This document shows, in pieces, positions 22,258-33,874 of a DNA stretch of 64,000 nucleotides. The translations under genes were made by a program, and so were the position numbers. The notes under the pieces were generated by a model, which made no database searches, was not told where the DNA came from, and saw nothing but the letters and a program-made list of their open reading frames with translations. The DNA is taken from NCBI GenBank assembly GCA_006384855.1, contig VCJN01002026.1:1-64000 (forward strand), written 5' to 3'. The DNA is from Tetraselmis striata (taxonomy: Eukaryota; Chlorophyta; Chlorodendrophyceae; Chlorodendrales; Chlorodendraceae). Every line of letters starts with the position of its first letter. The first letter of the stretch is position 1.

Positions 22258-24950
22258 GCAAGCTACTTCTACTCGTCTATCTTCCTACTCGCCACGCGGT
22301 AGCTGGTGTTGTTGTTAGGGCCAACCCTGAGGCGATTACACATCAATTGTCTACCTGCTATACCTTTCATACATCATTGCTGCTGGTAAACCATATGCGG
22401 TCTATGCGTATCATGTGCAATGGTTGCCCGCCCTCAGCGTAATATGGATAGCGTCAGCGTGGTGAGTAGGTAGGTACCTGAGACTAGCGTAGTTATACTG
22501 CCATCAGCAAATGAACAGTCTTACTTATTCCACTCCAGCTAAAAAGACCACATACTCATCGCCTGAATTCTTAATAGTACATGTAATTAACCAGAGACAG
22601 CATCGTCCTTCTATGGTTTGGCATATCTATATGTGTTTCTACCAACATGTTGAGAGCTCGCATGCATGCATATTTTTGCATTACATGTTCTGCGCTGCCT
22701 TGTAGTATGCTATGCACAATGCGAAAATATCTGCTCAAACAGGCAGCGCGGCATCCGCTCATCCGGGAATATTTCTGCAGAGCGCTAGGACCCACTTACT
22801 ATCTCGTCATCTCCATTGCGTCGGTGTGCAAGAGAAGCCATGTGATTTGACTTTGAAACGCTCCTTTGTTTGATGCTTGAGCGTGAACGTTTTGGTGATC
22901 ATGATGTTTTTCCTCCCTGATGCAGATGATCAGGTGAAAGCACTGCCTGCACTAGATACTACTAGCAGCATTTACCTTTATAGTCTTCACTGCACGGCAT
23001 GGCTTTACATACCAGCAGCATTCCGCTGCTGGACTCGCACGGCCGCACAGGCTTCGATTCAGCGCGCATTAGGGCTGTATGGGAACATGGCGTTTAGCCC
23101 AGTTACTGCACTGCCCTATGTAGTTAGAATTATACAAGTACCGCCAGCGGCAGCACTGCTCGCTCAGTACTCAGCAATACCTCATGTCCGGCGCTACATT
23201 ACTGCTGCTGCTGCTAACATGCTCACTCGGCTGCGATGATATGGCTGACAGCATGTTACACTCATGATATTAGAATATCTAATCAGATTGGAGGGAGAAT
23301 CAATATGACGACGTGCCCTTTACTTCGCCAGCTTGCTGGGTTGCATGTTTCTTAGCCGAGCGCCCATTAGCGGCACATCATGATATCCTCCGGGGTGTGG
23401 CCTGCTTGCTCCTTTCATGGCCAGGAGGCTCCGGCCCCACTACACTCCGAAATGGTTGCATGGTAGACAAACTTCAGTAAAGCCGTGTGTGCGGGCATGA
23501 CACGTTGGGCAGATTTTCCTTTCCTTTCATTATGCTATGATGCTTTTTTGTGTTTCCATGCCACACTCAATCAGCTCCTTCTGGCGCTCTTGCCTGGGCA
23601 TGTAGTCTGGTGCCATGCAAGAGAAGCGGGCTTGCGGGGTAATACGCGGGAGGGGGGCGTCCTAAATCTGGGTTCCTTAAACCAAAAAAACGCGTGGTGA
23701 GTAGATATGCGAATATAAATACGTACGACTATGTTTCCGAGCATATACCTGTGTGAGGATATATCCTATACACTCACTAACCCTAATCAACAATAGCACA
23801 CATTAAGGCGCGTAGCGCGCGCACCACTCGTAGCGGCTGCGCCTGCGCCCTGTCGTCCGCACTGCGCCTGCTGATATATCAGCACGGCGCCCTGCCGGAC
23901 TGTAATCAGATCATCATACACCATCACCCAGTGGAATAGCCCTCACCTTCTCCACCAGGCACGCGCACCTTTCCTCACAACCTGTGACGACAACTATTAT
24001 GTTTTCTTCTAGTAGTCGGGTTTCCTCTCCCCTCGTCTACTTAGCAGGCATGGTACGGCACCATTTCGGTGCTAGTACGCCCACGTGGCATGCCCGTGCC
24101 GCCCGAGGAGCTGCATCGACCCAGCAGCAACTCGGCATTTTCATCGCCCGGCGGAAGTTGTCGTACGCCCGTACGTCACCACCCGTTACCCGACGCAGCC
24201 ATACCGGGAAGCGCTGCTCCCGCATGCTCCTCCGTCGTGTGCTTAAAAGGAAATGCACCAATCTTCCATAGTCGCGGCGCACCCACCATGGGGTCGCGCC
24301 GCAACAAAGCTCGTGTCTTCGTGACATGCAAGTTCTTTGGTATATCAGCCACTCAAAGGTGACGCCCCGCACGGACCCAGCTCGAGGACATGTCTCGCTG
24401 GCCGGAAAGCGGTCGACTATCGACCTCAGGGCACCGTGCGACGGCTCATCGAGCCGACAACCAGTGTTCCGCACGGATAACGTTTGACTAATTCGGACGG
24501 CGGGGGGGGGGGGGGGGGGGGGGGGGGGGTCTCTTCACGCCTCGCGACACAAGAGCCTCCCATACCGCCGGCCTTCGGCTCACCGGCGAACAAGACCGCC
24601 ATCTCACGGTAGCACCTGCGGCTTCAACGGGCACGGGCAACCCTACGCCGGTAGCACCTGCGGCCTCAACGCGCTCCGCGCCACAATCGGGCTGCCCCTA
24701 TAGTAGCCCCGTACACGTAGCTCGTCGGCGGCTACCGGCCACCGTTGTGTGCCGCCACCGGCCTCCCACGCAATCAACTGCCACCGCTACTACATGCAGA
24801 TCTGGGTTTTGATGCCCGGCCTCGTTAAGCCGCCGCTGCATCGTGTTCTATGGTTGCTTCCGCGGTCTAGGCACGGAGCTGTTTGACGACATCGGGCCGC
24901 TACAATATAACACCCTAACTTATTGTGCTCCGGCCGCTTTCAAGGCCCAA
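22258..24950. other. Intergenic stretch, no supported gene
   Basis: AT-richer to about 23800, then GC-rich. A poly-G run is at 24502-24530. Frames at 24000-24480 are open on both strands for about 140 codons but show no recognisable domain; they may be the 5' part of the decayed retroelement that follows. Confidence 0.45.
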
Positions 24951-24959
24951 GCACGCAAC

Positions 24960-25840
24960 TAGTCGGCGGAAACGGGCCTACCCGGCGGACCTAGACGGCG
25001 ATTGGGAGTTGCACATCACCTACAAGGAGCTAAACGTTGTCCGGTGCACCGTGCTCACCTTCCTCTCGAAGTTGCAAGGACGGTCGAGATGTGTTGCTCC
25101 ACGAGGACAACATGGGGAGTGGTCCGCATCCTCGTCAACCTCAGCTCCCGCTCCCCTTTGCTCATTACCGCCGAGCTACGGAAGCTATATGGTTCACCCG
25201 CGATACCAACGACATCTCCATCCGTGGGAGCTAATACATCAAGACCACAGCGAATGTCTGGGCTGGCCGCCTTGGCCTCGAGATCGACTACGACGACTGG
25301 GCGTTCAACCTACGCGACTTCAACCACCTTGACGGTATTTGGGGGCGTCACACCAGATGTCACCTTTCAAGACCACCTTGGGCTTGGAGCCGGCTAAACC
25401 TTTGATGGCGCAGCTCGATGACGCGGAGCCTACCCGTACACTGCCGGAACACCATCGGCCGCTTCGCTGCCATGGAAAACGCACGGCTATCGCGCTACAA
25501 CTCCCGCTGGTGCGACCCCTACAATGAGGCTACCATCAGCCTGCGCTTTTCCGACGGCGCGTGGCGTCGCAAGCGCAACTGGTGTAACACTCCCTAGGAC
25601 CTCGTCGATGACCTCGTCATCAAACTCCACACCTCCGGAGCGGCGGCCACCGTCTTGGCGCCTTATACTGGTTGGACAAAAGCTGGCACCATCGCCTCTC
25701 GGAAATGGCATCCAAGGTGGTTGGCTTTCCGCCCTCTCAGGACCTTCGCGCCCGGCCGACTCGGCGTGCGCGGTGATGGTGTCGGTCCTCCCAAGTGGCG
25801 TCTCCTTTCGGCTCTCCCTCCGGGCCCGGTAGGTGCCCAT
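24960..25840 (+). mobile_element. Decayed DIRS-like retrotransposon, RNase H region
   Basis: Reading across several frame changes gives WELHITYKELNVVRCTVLTF, VLLHEDNMG, VVRILVNLSSRSPLLITAEL, SRYNSRWCDPYNEATISLRF, then NWCNTP and AAATVLAPY. The Glu in 'H....KEL' and Asp in 'LLHEDN' are the RNase H metal ligands. The last two motifs (Asn-Trp before a proline, then 'VLAPY') typify DIRS and related tyrosine-recombinase retroelements. At least four frame changes and a stop near 25597 show it is inactive. No reverse transcriptase core or recombinase was recognised. Confidence 0.6.
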
Positions 25841-26992
25841 TCCCGGCCTCTTGACCGCCCCTCATCGTCATCTGCCCGTCGGCCCGGCCGGCGCCCTCTT
25901 GCATCGTGCCCCAAGATCAAGCTCGGCAAATCACACATCCCCCTCCCTTTGAAATGTTCACTACAAGTAGTTGTGCGGGTTTCCTCCGCCTGGCGCGCGC
26001 TGCGTGCGCTCTCCTGCGACACGCTACACAAATGTAGTGGCGCGCATGCAAACGCGCGCAGCAACACGTGGTACTAAGACCGCCGCGGTTGTACGGATGT
26101 GATGCTTCAAATATCTAACTACCGTACAAACGAGAACGGACAACTCCAGCAAGACGTTGTGAGTCGGCCCCCACTCGACGTATAATTTTATGAAAAACCA
26201 GCGGAATATCTGCTGTCCCCATCTACCACCTTCGTGCCCCGCCTACCAGGTGGCGGCCCGCGTACGTCTCCCCCCCCCCCCCCCCCCCCCACTTCGTGCT
26301 TTCTGTTCTTGAGGGTTGCCGATAGGCTCCTGCCACCGGGAAAGCACTGTAACACAAGCCAAGGCGCATTGTCGGCAAACCACATAGCCCCCTTTCTCTG
26401 ACGAAATGACATCTATCTCCGCCGTAGTAGGTTCTGAATCTCGCTTATGAATCCTTACGGTACTCGCGACAGTAGCCGTTAGATGTACTCGTTGCAGGAT
26501 CTAACAGTTGCGATGTTACTGAAGTAATGTCAGCAGTAGTTGTAGTCGTAAGACGTAATCAGACCGATGTAAGAAATGTCGAATACATGGCTGTCACTAT
26601 CATCCTTACCACTACGTATTCAATGTTTGTGTTCTGAATAACAGCTATGTATCGGCACCGACCAATTTTAACGCTCGGTCGGCATCCTAGTAGTGCACAG
26701 CAAGTCAGGAATACGGGTACATGGACGTCTGCCTGTAATTTGCTGTTATATCTTGGCAATGCTGTGGGACCACACAGTATCTGCGAGGGTACGGGTGATG
26801 ACGCACCCACAGGAACGAATACTCTACGCCTCGACCTGGGCTTGCGCGTAACGTGTGAGAACATTCCCTATAGTTCTGTCTACATGTGACCGCTGGCTGG
26901 CAGGTCGGGTTCTTTTTTGCAGTGTCCTTAATACCGCGTCGGCATCAACACGTCCCCAAGATAATGGGCGATTGGCTAAAATGACAGGTGAA
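25841..26992. other. Intergenic stretch, no supported gene
   Basis: No gene is supported. A poly-C run is at 26271-26290. Nothing else is seen. Confidence 0.45.
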
Positions 26993-28302
26993 TCAATGCT
27001 TTACATCGGCGCTATCACGTGAAGCAGCATAGACCTTGGAGTCACACAGGAGAACCACATTCTCCCGCTGTTCAACACGCCGCACGCGCGCAAAGAACAC
27101 TTGGGTGGCCCATGCGTAGAGCTCTGCATCCACTTTATTGATCTCCTTCGCCTGCCGCACAAGAGACATGTCCAGTTTCGCAGACACCATTTCTTTGTTT
27201 TCCGTCGTCCCAACGTGCACATCAATCAGTGGTGTGCGACCATCGGTGCACAGGTTCGCGCACTTGGATCGATCGAAGCGACCAAGCTGATAGTACAGCA
27301 AGCATACGGAGGCGTCCCAATACTCCAGAATGCCAAAGAAGAATATGCTCGAAACCAGTGCCTTCGCTTCCAGCATAGATGTGACACCTAGTCGGCAGAT
27401 CTGAAAATTGCCCACAATGCCTCTGCATCCACGAGAACCGTACCCAACACCACCACGCAGGTACGTTGCGAAAGTGTCGACGCGGTGATATCTTTGGTCA
27501 TGGAGATACTGGGCCATAAAGTGCGAGATCGGGTCCCGGAACATCGTCATGGCCTTCACATCTGGCATGTTGAGTTGGTTTTGGAGCGCAGACGTCAGAT
27601 TCTTCGTTTCAAACGTCAGGAAGTTGCAGGATGTGTACCTTCCGTGCTCTTCATAATCCTCCCGAAGTGATGCAAAGCGGCTTGGGCAGAAAGTGGCGCC
27701 GCGCCTTGGACAAGGACTCACTGCATTCAATGCAGGGTCGATATCTTGATGACAAGGCACAATGCCTGGGACGCGCGTCCGGATGAAGATACTGCCGTAC
27801 ACACGCACAATTTTTGTTATGCATGCAGAGAACAGTTTGCCATGTTTGACTACGGGTTCCAATGCAGTAATAAGAATATTGTAATTAAGTATCAGCCATG
27901 CCAGTCAAAGGTTAAACATATGTAACACTGCAGCAAGGTTGAGATAGATATGGTAGCATGCAAGCTCACTGTGGGTATTACTTTACGCGGTCTTTATACG
28001 TGCATCCGTATCAATAGTACGCATATCTGCACTGGCGCTTGTTAGCACTCTCCAGCCCGTGCAGATCCTTTCAGTTCGCGAACAGTCTCGCACCTGAAGA
28101 AGCTCCGCCCGCCGGCCTTGGGGATGTGCGAGTGATAGAAGAAGTATTTACCGTTACTCCTCAGAGTCTCAAAGGTGGCAGGCATGTCGTAGTTTGCCGC
28201 AGCCGTGTAGAACGTCCGGATGTGCATGCCAGGATGGGGGGAAGCGGTGGCAACGCCACACACGACCACCAGAGCAAAGCAGAGGAGCAATCCGGTCCTC
28301 AT
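26993..28302 (-). CDS. Secretory-pathway sulfotransferase (2 exons)
   Basis: Exons 28302-28094 and 27791-26993 join in phase 2 (AG|T = Ser) to 335 residues. Residues 1-20 are a signal peptide or signal anchor (MRTGLLLCFALVVVCGVATA). The 5'-phosphosulfate loop of PAPS-dependent sulfotransferases is seen as HSHIPKAGGRSFF (59-69) and the 3'-phosphate motif as MFRDPISHF (R155, S159). The lysine and spacing fit the Golgi group that includes heparan-sulfate, chondroitin and galactose-3-O sulfotransferases rather than cytosolic enzymes. It probably transfers sulfate from PAPS to glycans in the Golgi lumen. Several cysteines (C83, C97, C105, C125) could form disulfides. Start chosen at the ATG opening the hydrophobic leader. 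The exact acceptor glycan cannot be predicted. Confidence 0.88.
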
Positions 28303-29380
28303 GCTACGCCTGATTGATCTGCAGCAGTGCAGCCAACACAAACTTGTTAGCCAGCAGGCATCAGGTCATGAGTGTTGTCATTACGAATTGCCAGTCCTTA
28401 TGGTTTCTCCCACTGGGATCCATGATTTTCTTTCTGCGGTGTCATGTGACATTACTTACGAGGTGTCGGGGGACGCCGTCATCGTATTTAGAACACACGC
28501 TGACATAGCGGTTCCCCAGGCTTTCTCACGGCGACAGCGCTGAAGTACTTAACAGTGACTGTTCACCGGGGGCACAACGAGTACCAGACGATTTAATATG
28601 ATATCATATCCATCAATATTTATACAATGTGCCGCGAATGCCGTTTTTTTGTCAGCGGGACAGCGTAACATATTACGTGTATTTGATACAATCACGCGGA
28701 TATGACGTGGTATACTTGCACCACTCCTGGATTATGCTCACGCCCACACGGTCTTTAGGATTACCTGCCCCCAGGATTCGCTGTGGAAAGCGGCAGTGCA
28801 AAAAGCAAGGCTAGGGGCTGCAGGGCAGCATGCCATGTGTAGACTGCGGCGCATGTGTACATTTCAGCACAAGTTTGCAAGTGGCAGGTCGCAGAGGCAG
28901 TTTAGGCTTTACCTTAATGGCCCAATCGGCCCCAACCCCTAAAAACCCTCGCCCATGACTGTGGGCGGGGGTGTGGGCGGATCTGTGCTAATTTCGCCCA
29001 GTGGAGCTGATTTTACCACTGTGTTGTATCCACCGCGGCAACCGTTTCCCCGACCTCCTGCCACTGCGGCAGGTATCCCGCACGACACTGATCAATCCTC
29101 AAAGCGGAAACATGATAGATGCATACCATAGCTAGGCTGTGTGGGAAGTTACGTCGATTTTTGTAACGCGTTTGCTCGCGAGCTGGTGTAGGATGCCGAT
29201 GCCGATAGATTTTTTTTCCGGACCGCCTCGCCATATCAAGTCAAGGCAATCACGGTCTCTATCGCACCATCTCGACTGACGGTCAACGGTTGCCCGGCTA
29301 AGATATAGACTCGCACCGCCCCGATCCGGGGATCGGTAAGACTGTTAGAGAGACCCCTTGTCAGCGCCACTTCGCCATTT
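28303..29380. other. Intergenic stretch, no supported gene
   Basis: Short open frames only, none supported. The first part should hold the promoter of the minus-strand sulfotransferase gene. No motif could be picked out. Confidence 0.45.
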
Positions 29381-29386
29381 GAAATT

Positions 29387-29826
29387 CTGTAGTGCCATAC
29401 AAAGGCCACCCGACCGACCACGGCTGGCTAGCAGCATAGGCGGCAAGAGGCTCACTGACTGAGCTACGTTTAGAGTTTCCGGGTCTAGTCTGTTATGGGA
29501 TACCAATCTTGCACCAATCTGGCTCGGAGAGCGGGCGCAGAGACGGGAGTGGGCTCGGGTGGGCACCATCGGGTCGCGCCAGCAGACACGCATCGCGTCT
29601 CGCAGTACTTTCCGCAATAATATCGTAAACGAGAGCAAACGAGGCCAACCGACCGCCAACCCGCTATGAGCCCGTCTGGCTAGCAGTAGAGGAGGCACGA
29701 GACCCACCGAAAAGGTCAAGGGTATTGCTCTCGGATTTACGATGTGCTGTTACACCATTCACGCACGGGGCTGGCTCAGGGAGCGGGGAAGGGGACAGAG
29801 GTGGGCTCGAGGTTGCACCATCACGG
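29387..29826. repeat. Diverged tandem duplication, period about 245 bp
   Basis: Unit 1 (about 29390-29575) and unit 2 (about 29635-29826) share 'aggcca.ccgaccg', 'tggctagcag', 'ggctc.g.gagcggg' and 'gtgggctcg.g.t.gcaccatc' in the same order. They are old copies with many substitutions. The second unit is followed directly by a SINE-like 3' end. Confidence 0.5.
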
Positions 29827-29827
29827 G

Positions 29828-29870
29828 GCGGCTTCGGCCGATGTCCCGGGGCGAACTTTACTTTACTTTA
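29828..29870 (+). mobile_element. SINE-like element, 3' end only
   Basis: About 40 bases match the last part of the family: ggcttcggccgatgtcccgg followed by ggcgaac and tttactttactttat. The 5' part is missing, as expected for a 5'-truncated insertion. A poly-G run follows at 29879. Confidence 0.65.
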
Positions 29871-30858
29871 TCATCACGGGGGGGGGGGGGGGGGTGGGTA
29901 AGCGATAGACGCGCGAGAGCGCCCCGCAGTACATCCGTATGAATATAGCACACCGTATACATGTGTTTTTTAAATAATGATCCGACCCCTCGTTTGCGAT
30001 CCCGTCTCCTGACTGACCCACGGATGAAAACCGCCGGGACTGCCACCTTCAGAAGTTGCGATCACAATGTGCCTAGGTAAAAGCCGTAAAGCACGGTTGT
30101 CGCGTCGAGCGTGCGTGTTGCTGAGGCTGATTGGGGCTGGATCGTTTTAAAATAGCCCAATACTTGTGTTATTATCGCTGGTGCCCAACCCGCCTGTTTG
30201 ACCCAGCTGAGGGCAAGTAGTCACACAGGAACCAGTATCAGGCGAGGATCCGCCCGCTGTGCTGCGGGGCGCCAACCAATACCAATGGTGCTTGGTATAC
30301 AGTAACAACATAGAGCACCCCCATGCCCTACGCGCCCCCACATTGCCCCAGTCTCCCTCCTGCCCTCGCTCTCGCTTTCAATCTCTCCCACAGAAAGCTG
30401 CGCACTTCGTGTTCGAACGCTCTCAACAACTCTCAAATTGCCTTCACTGAATCGCATATCCAATGCGACCAGCATTTTCTGTGCGGGTACATACCGGTAT
30501 TAAACCAATACGCCGCAGGATATGACACTGGCCCTGAGACATCCGCGGCACTGCATGAACGTGCTGCGTAAGCTGCGTTGGGGTCGGGTGAGTATGTTTT
30601 CAGGTCGTACCTGGACCGCGGTCACGCAGAGAGCCCAGCCTGGGACGAGCGCACGTCGGACCGCTGACTTGATGCAGCGGCAGATTGAGGTTGGAGGTGA
30701 AGACAGTGCCGTCCAGAGGATCGCCGAGTACGGGGGAACCGTACATGAACGGGCAGCTGATCCTGGCAAGCTGCTGCTTGCGTCGGCGTGTCGGTAGATG
30801 AGCGGTGGACCACTCCCCAGCAGCACTGCATATCAAGGCATCCCGTTGATCCCCCTCC

Positions 30859-30889
<31 letters not shown>

Positions 30890-30999
30890 GCCTCCTCGTC
30901 AAATTATTAATCCTTAGTGGGCGGCTCGCGACGACACTACAAGTACAGGTACCGCTACCGTACTGGCCTGGGGTTGAACAAAAGGGCCAGTAAGAAATA
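29871..30999. other. Intergenic stretch, no supported gene
   Basis: No gene is supported. Poly-G at 29879-29894 and poly-C at 30859-30889. The 30500-30800 frames are open on both strands without motifs. Confidence 0.45.
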
Positions 31000-31791
31000 T
31001 ATAATTACATGAGCTAGCAGCAGAAGGCGATATCGGAAATCACCAAAATAAAAGGCAATCAGAAAGGTCCTCTACAGCGACTGCGGGGTGGAAGCAGTAA
31101 CATGAGAAGACGCAGAGTGGGCACGAGCACACGCATCAGACTTGGCCATCTGCACACCGGCAGAGAGAATGCCGCCCAGGGTACCATGCACGCAAGCCGA
31201 GACCCGCTGCAACAGCCCCCGCCGTGTGCGCGACAGGTGACGGCGGAACTCAGCAGGTTGGCCGGCGACAAAGTTTCGAAGTGCCTGAACGGATTGACCA
31301 CGAAGAAAGCAAGAGGTCGGGGCGGAAGGACCGCCAGGGAAGTTGCGCACAGCCAACAGCACCGCAAAGATGTAGACCACAGTCAAAGCGGACTTCGCGA
31401 GTCGGCCGCGGTCCTCAACCACAAAAGGGTAGTACCGGTGAGCACCCTGCACTGGGGCGGAAGACGCCCGGTCCGCTGCCAACTTAGCATGCTCCGCCTC
31501 GGTCGCCGCGATTCCCGGGATGCACCAGCGGGGGTCGTTGCTCCAAGTGGGGGTCGTGGAGGACACGCACGCGAAGTCGATCATGTAATCGCACGCTGCC
31601 CCTCCCCACCCCGCCAGCGTCAGGTCCGACGGCCGCGAGCGGTCCGCTGGGCGCAGCCCACTCGTCTCAAGGGTCAAGTCGCCGGCTCCCGAGCGGTCCT
31701 GGTCAAGCACCGCCCCCGCATCAATTGCCACAGATGCCCACAGATTCTTCAAAGCGGTATGCATGCGGTAAGAGGCCAGTAAGAAATCCAC
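31000..31791 (-). mobile_element. Retrotransposon 3' end, copy 2
   Basis: On the minus strand an uninterrupted frame of about 230 codons ends at TAG 31072-31074. It begins before RMHTALKNLWASVAIDAGAV and continues through the same blocks as copy 1 (YYPFVVEDRGRLAKSALTVV, CVHGTLGGILSAGV). The 3' sequence ends at catgtaattatata. This is the most intact of the three copies, but it still lacks any reverse transcriptase core, so it is 5'-truncated. Confidence 0.6.
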
Positions 31792-31839
31792 CGAGAGGAT
31801 TGAGAGAGGCGTTGACTACAGTGTTGGTCTTCGAGTTAC

Positions 31840-32050
31840 TTACGGTCTGCCGCTGCCCAGCAATTGCTTCCTATCGGTGGTACGAGTACTGCCATTACCG
31901 TTACTACATGCGCGTTTGTAGCTCTGAAGATACATGTACCGTCGCCTGGCGATTTAGTGGCACACCCTCCGTCAGCAGCGACTGTTTCCCTCCCAGAATC
32001 GCTGCCAGGTTCTACTGCTCCACCCTCGGGTACGGGTTCGGGTGCGACCT
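31840..32050 (+). repeat. Dispersed repeat, copy 1
   Basis: ttcctatcggtggtacgagt, then 'tacatgcgc', 'gctctgaagata', 'gccaggttctactgctccaccctcgggta' recur with changes at 33432-33610. It sits between two retroelement 3' ends of opposite orientation and is probably part of another element. No function is evident. Confidence 0.6.
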
Positions 32051-32394
32051 CCGATGATATCAACCCACGACCATGGTTGTCCAACGCCACCTCAGCCGTG
32101 CGATTCGCTTGCGTGACTTTATTTGTGGCCCTCGATCTCAGCTTCCAGCGTACGAGTGCCGCGGCCTCGCGACTTGATACATACCCTGCTCATGTACATA
32201 CAGCGCGTGCGGGCCGGGCTCCCTATCGCTTTTCCAGTCGGATCACGAGTCAGCCCGCAAGATTCCCCATGCTGCTTATTCGGCCGCCGTTGCGCGGGTA
32301 CGGGGCCTTTGCCCGCGCGGAGGTTCCGCGCTTGTCACTTGCCCTTGCCCCACGTGTGGTATTGATCCCTTATGGCTTCGCTCTACGGATGGCT

Positions 32395-33240
32395 CGAACC
32401 GGAGCGCTATGGATGTCATCATGGATCATCTACCCATATGCCCTGTGGCGAACTACAAGCATCGCATGCATACCGCTTTGAAGAATATGTGGGCATCTGT
32501 GGCAATTGATGCGGGGGCGGTGCTTGACCGGGACCGCTCGGGAGCCGGCGACTTGACCCTTGAATGAGACGAGTGGGCTGCGCCCAGCGGACCGCTCGCG
32601 CGCGGCCGTCGGACTTGACGCTGGCGGGGTGGGGGGGGGGGGGGGGGGGGCGGCGTGCGATTACATTATCGACTTCGCGTGCGTGTCCTACTCCACCACC
32701 CCCACTTGGAGCAACCACCCCCGCTGGTGCACCCCGCCGGGAATCGCGGCAACCGAGGCGGAGCACGGTAAGTTGGTAGCGGACCGAGCGTCTTCCGCCC
32801 CAGTGCGGGGTGTTCACCGGTACTGCCCTTTTGTGGTTGAGGACCGCGGCCGTCTCGGGGAGTCCGCTTTGACGGTGGTCTACATCTTCGCGGTGATGTT
32901 GTCTGTGCGCAACTTCCTGGCGGTCCTTCTGCCCCGACCTCATGCTTCCTTCGTGGTCAATCCGTTCAGGCACTTCGGAACTTTGTCGCTAGCCAACCTG
33001 CTGAGTTCCGCCGTCACCTGTCGGGGGCTGTTGCAGCGGGTCTCAGCTTGCGTGCATGGTACCCTGGGCGGCATTCTCTCTGCCGGTGTGCAGATGGCCA
33101 AGTCTGATGCGTGGGCTCGTGCCCATTCTGCGTCTTCTCATGTTACTGCTTCCACCTCGCAGTTGTTTGTAGAGGACCTTTCTTATTGTCCCTTTTTGGT
33201 GATTTCCTGATATCGCCTTCAGCTGCTAGCTCATGTAATT
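32395..33240 (+). mobile_element. Retrotransposon 3' end, copy 3, with poly-G expansion and frameshifts
   Basis: It starts further upstream than the other copies (YKHRMHTALKNMWASVAIDA near 32455-32515), then has a stop at 32566, a poly-G run (32630-32650) in place of the 4-7 G present in the other copies, and a frame change after SVRNF near 32915. The 3' end again is catgtaattatata. It is inactive. Confidence 0.65.
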
Positions 33241-33431
33241 ATATAGTTACTTACGGTCGGTAAGGATTAATGCTAAGACCACCGCTGCACCGGATATCCA
33301 TTAGTTGGTACTACGGCCCGTACGGGTACCAGCACTAGCGGAGGACTGCTGCGCGTCACCACATCTATCTACTTTACGGCCACTCCCCAGCCATGGAGTT
33401 GGTAGCGACCAGTGAGGTCGCGTCTGCTGCT

Positions 33432-33874
33432 TAGCGATGGCTTCCTATCGGTGGTACGAGTACTGCCAATACCGTTACTACATTCGCTTCTGTTGCTCTG
33501 AAGATACCGTCGCCCGGCGAATTAGTGGCACCCCTCCGTCAGAAATGGCAACTCCTACCCTACTAGAACCGCAGGCAGGCGGTACTAATGCTCCGCCCTC
33601 GGGTATAGAAGGGCATTTCCTTGGTCACCTCTACCCAAGTCCCCTCGGAAGGCGTCCAACCCTCCTTGCCCTAAGGAATACGGCGCTTGGAGTTGCGACG
33701 CCCCAGCATGGCACACCACTGCTCGGCGCCGGCGGCTCGCAGCACCGGGGGTTGGTAGGAGTTAGTTGCCGGCGCTCCGGCGTTGCTGCGATGCATGGTA
33801 GTGTCAATTCAGCCGGTTTGAGACCTAGGGTACCTTTGGCCGTTGCGTCGTCACGGAGCTTGTTAGGTGTTTAA
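33432..33874 (+). repeat. Dispersed repeat, copy 2, with short open frame
   Basis: The first 180 bases match 31840-32050. Here the frame from ATG 33437 stays open for 145 codons (MASYRWYEYCQYRYYIRFCC at the start), while the same frame is broken in the other copy. It could be the 5' part of an element ORF. No domain is recognised, and I do not call it a gene. Confidence 0.4.

Noticed and set aside
22877-23239. A 120-codon hydrophobic frame
   Set aside because: No ATG-linked signal peptide pattern that continues sensibly, no splice context and low GC compared with the real exons.
33437-33874. A 145-codon ORF as a host gene
   Set aside because: Its 5' part is a dispersed repeat also seen at 31840-32050, where the frame is broken. 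It is more likely part of a mobile element.
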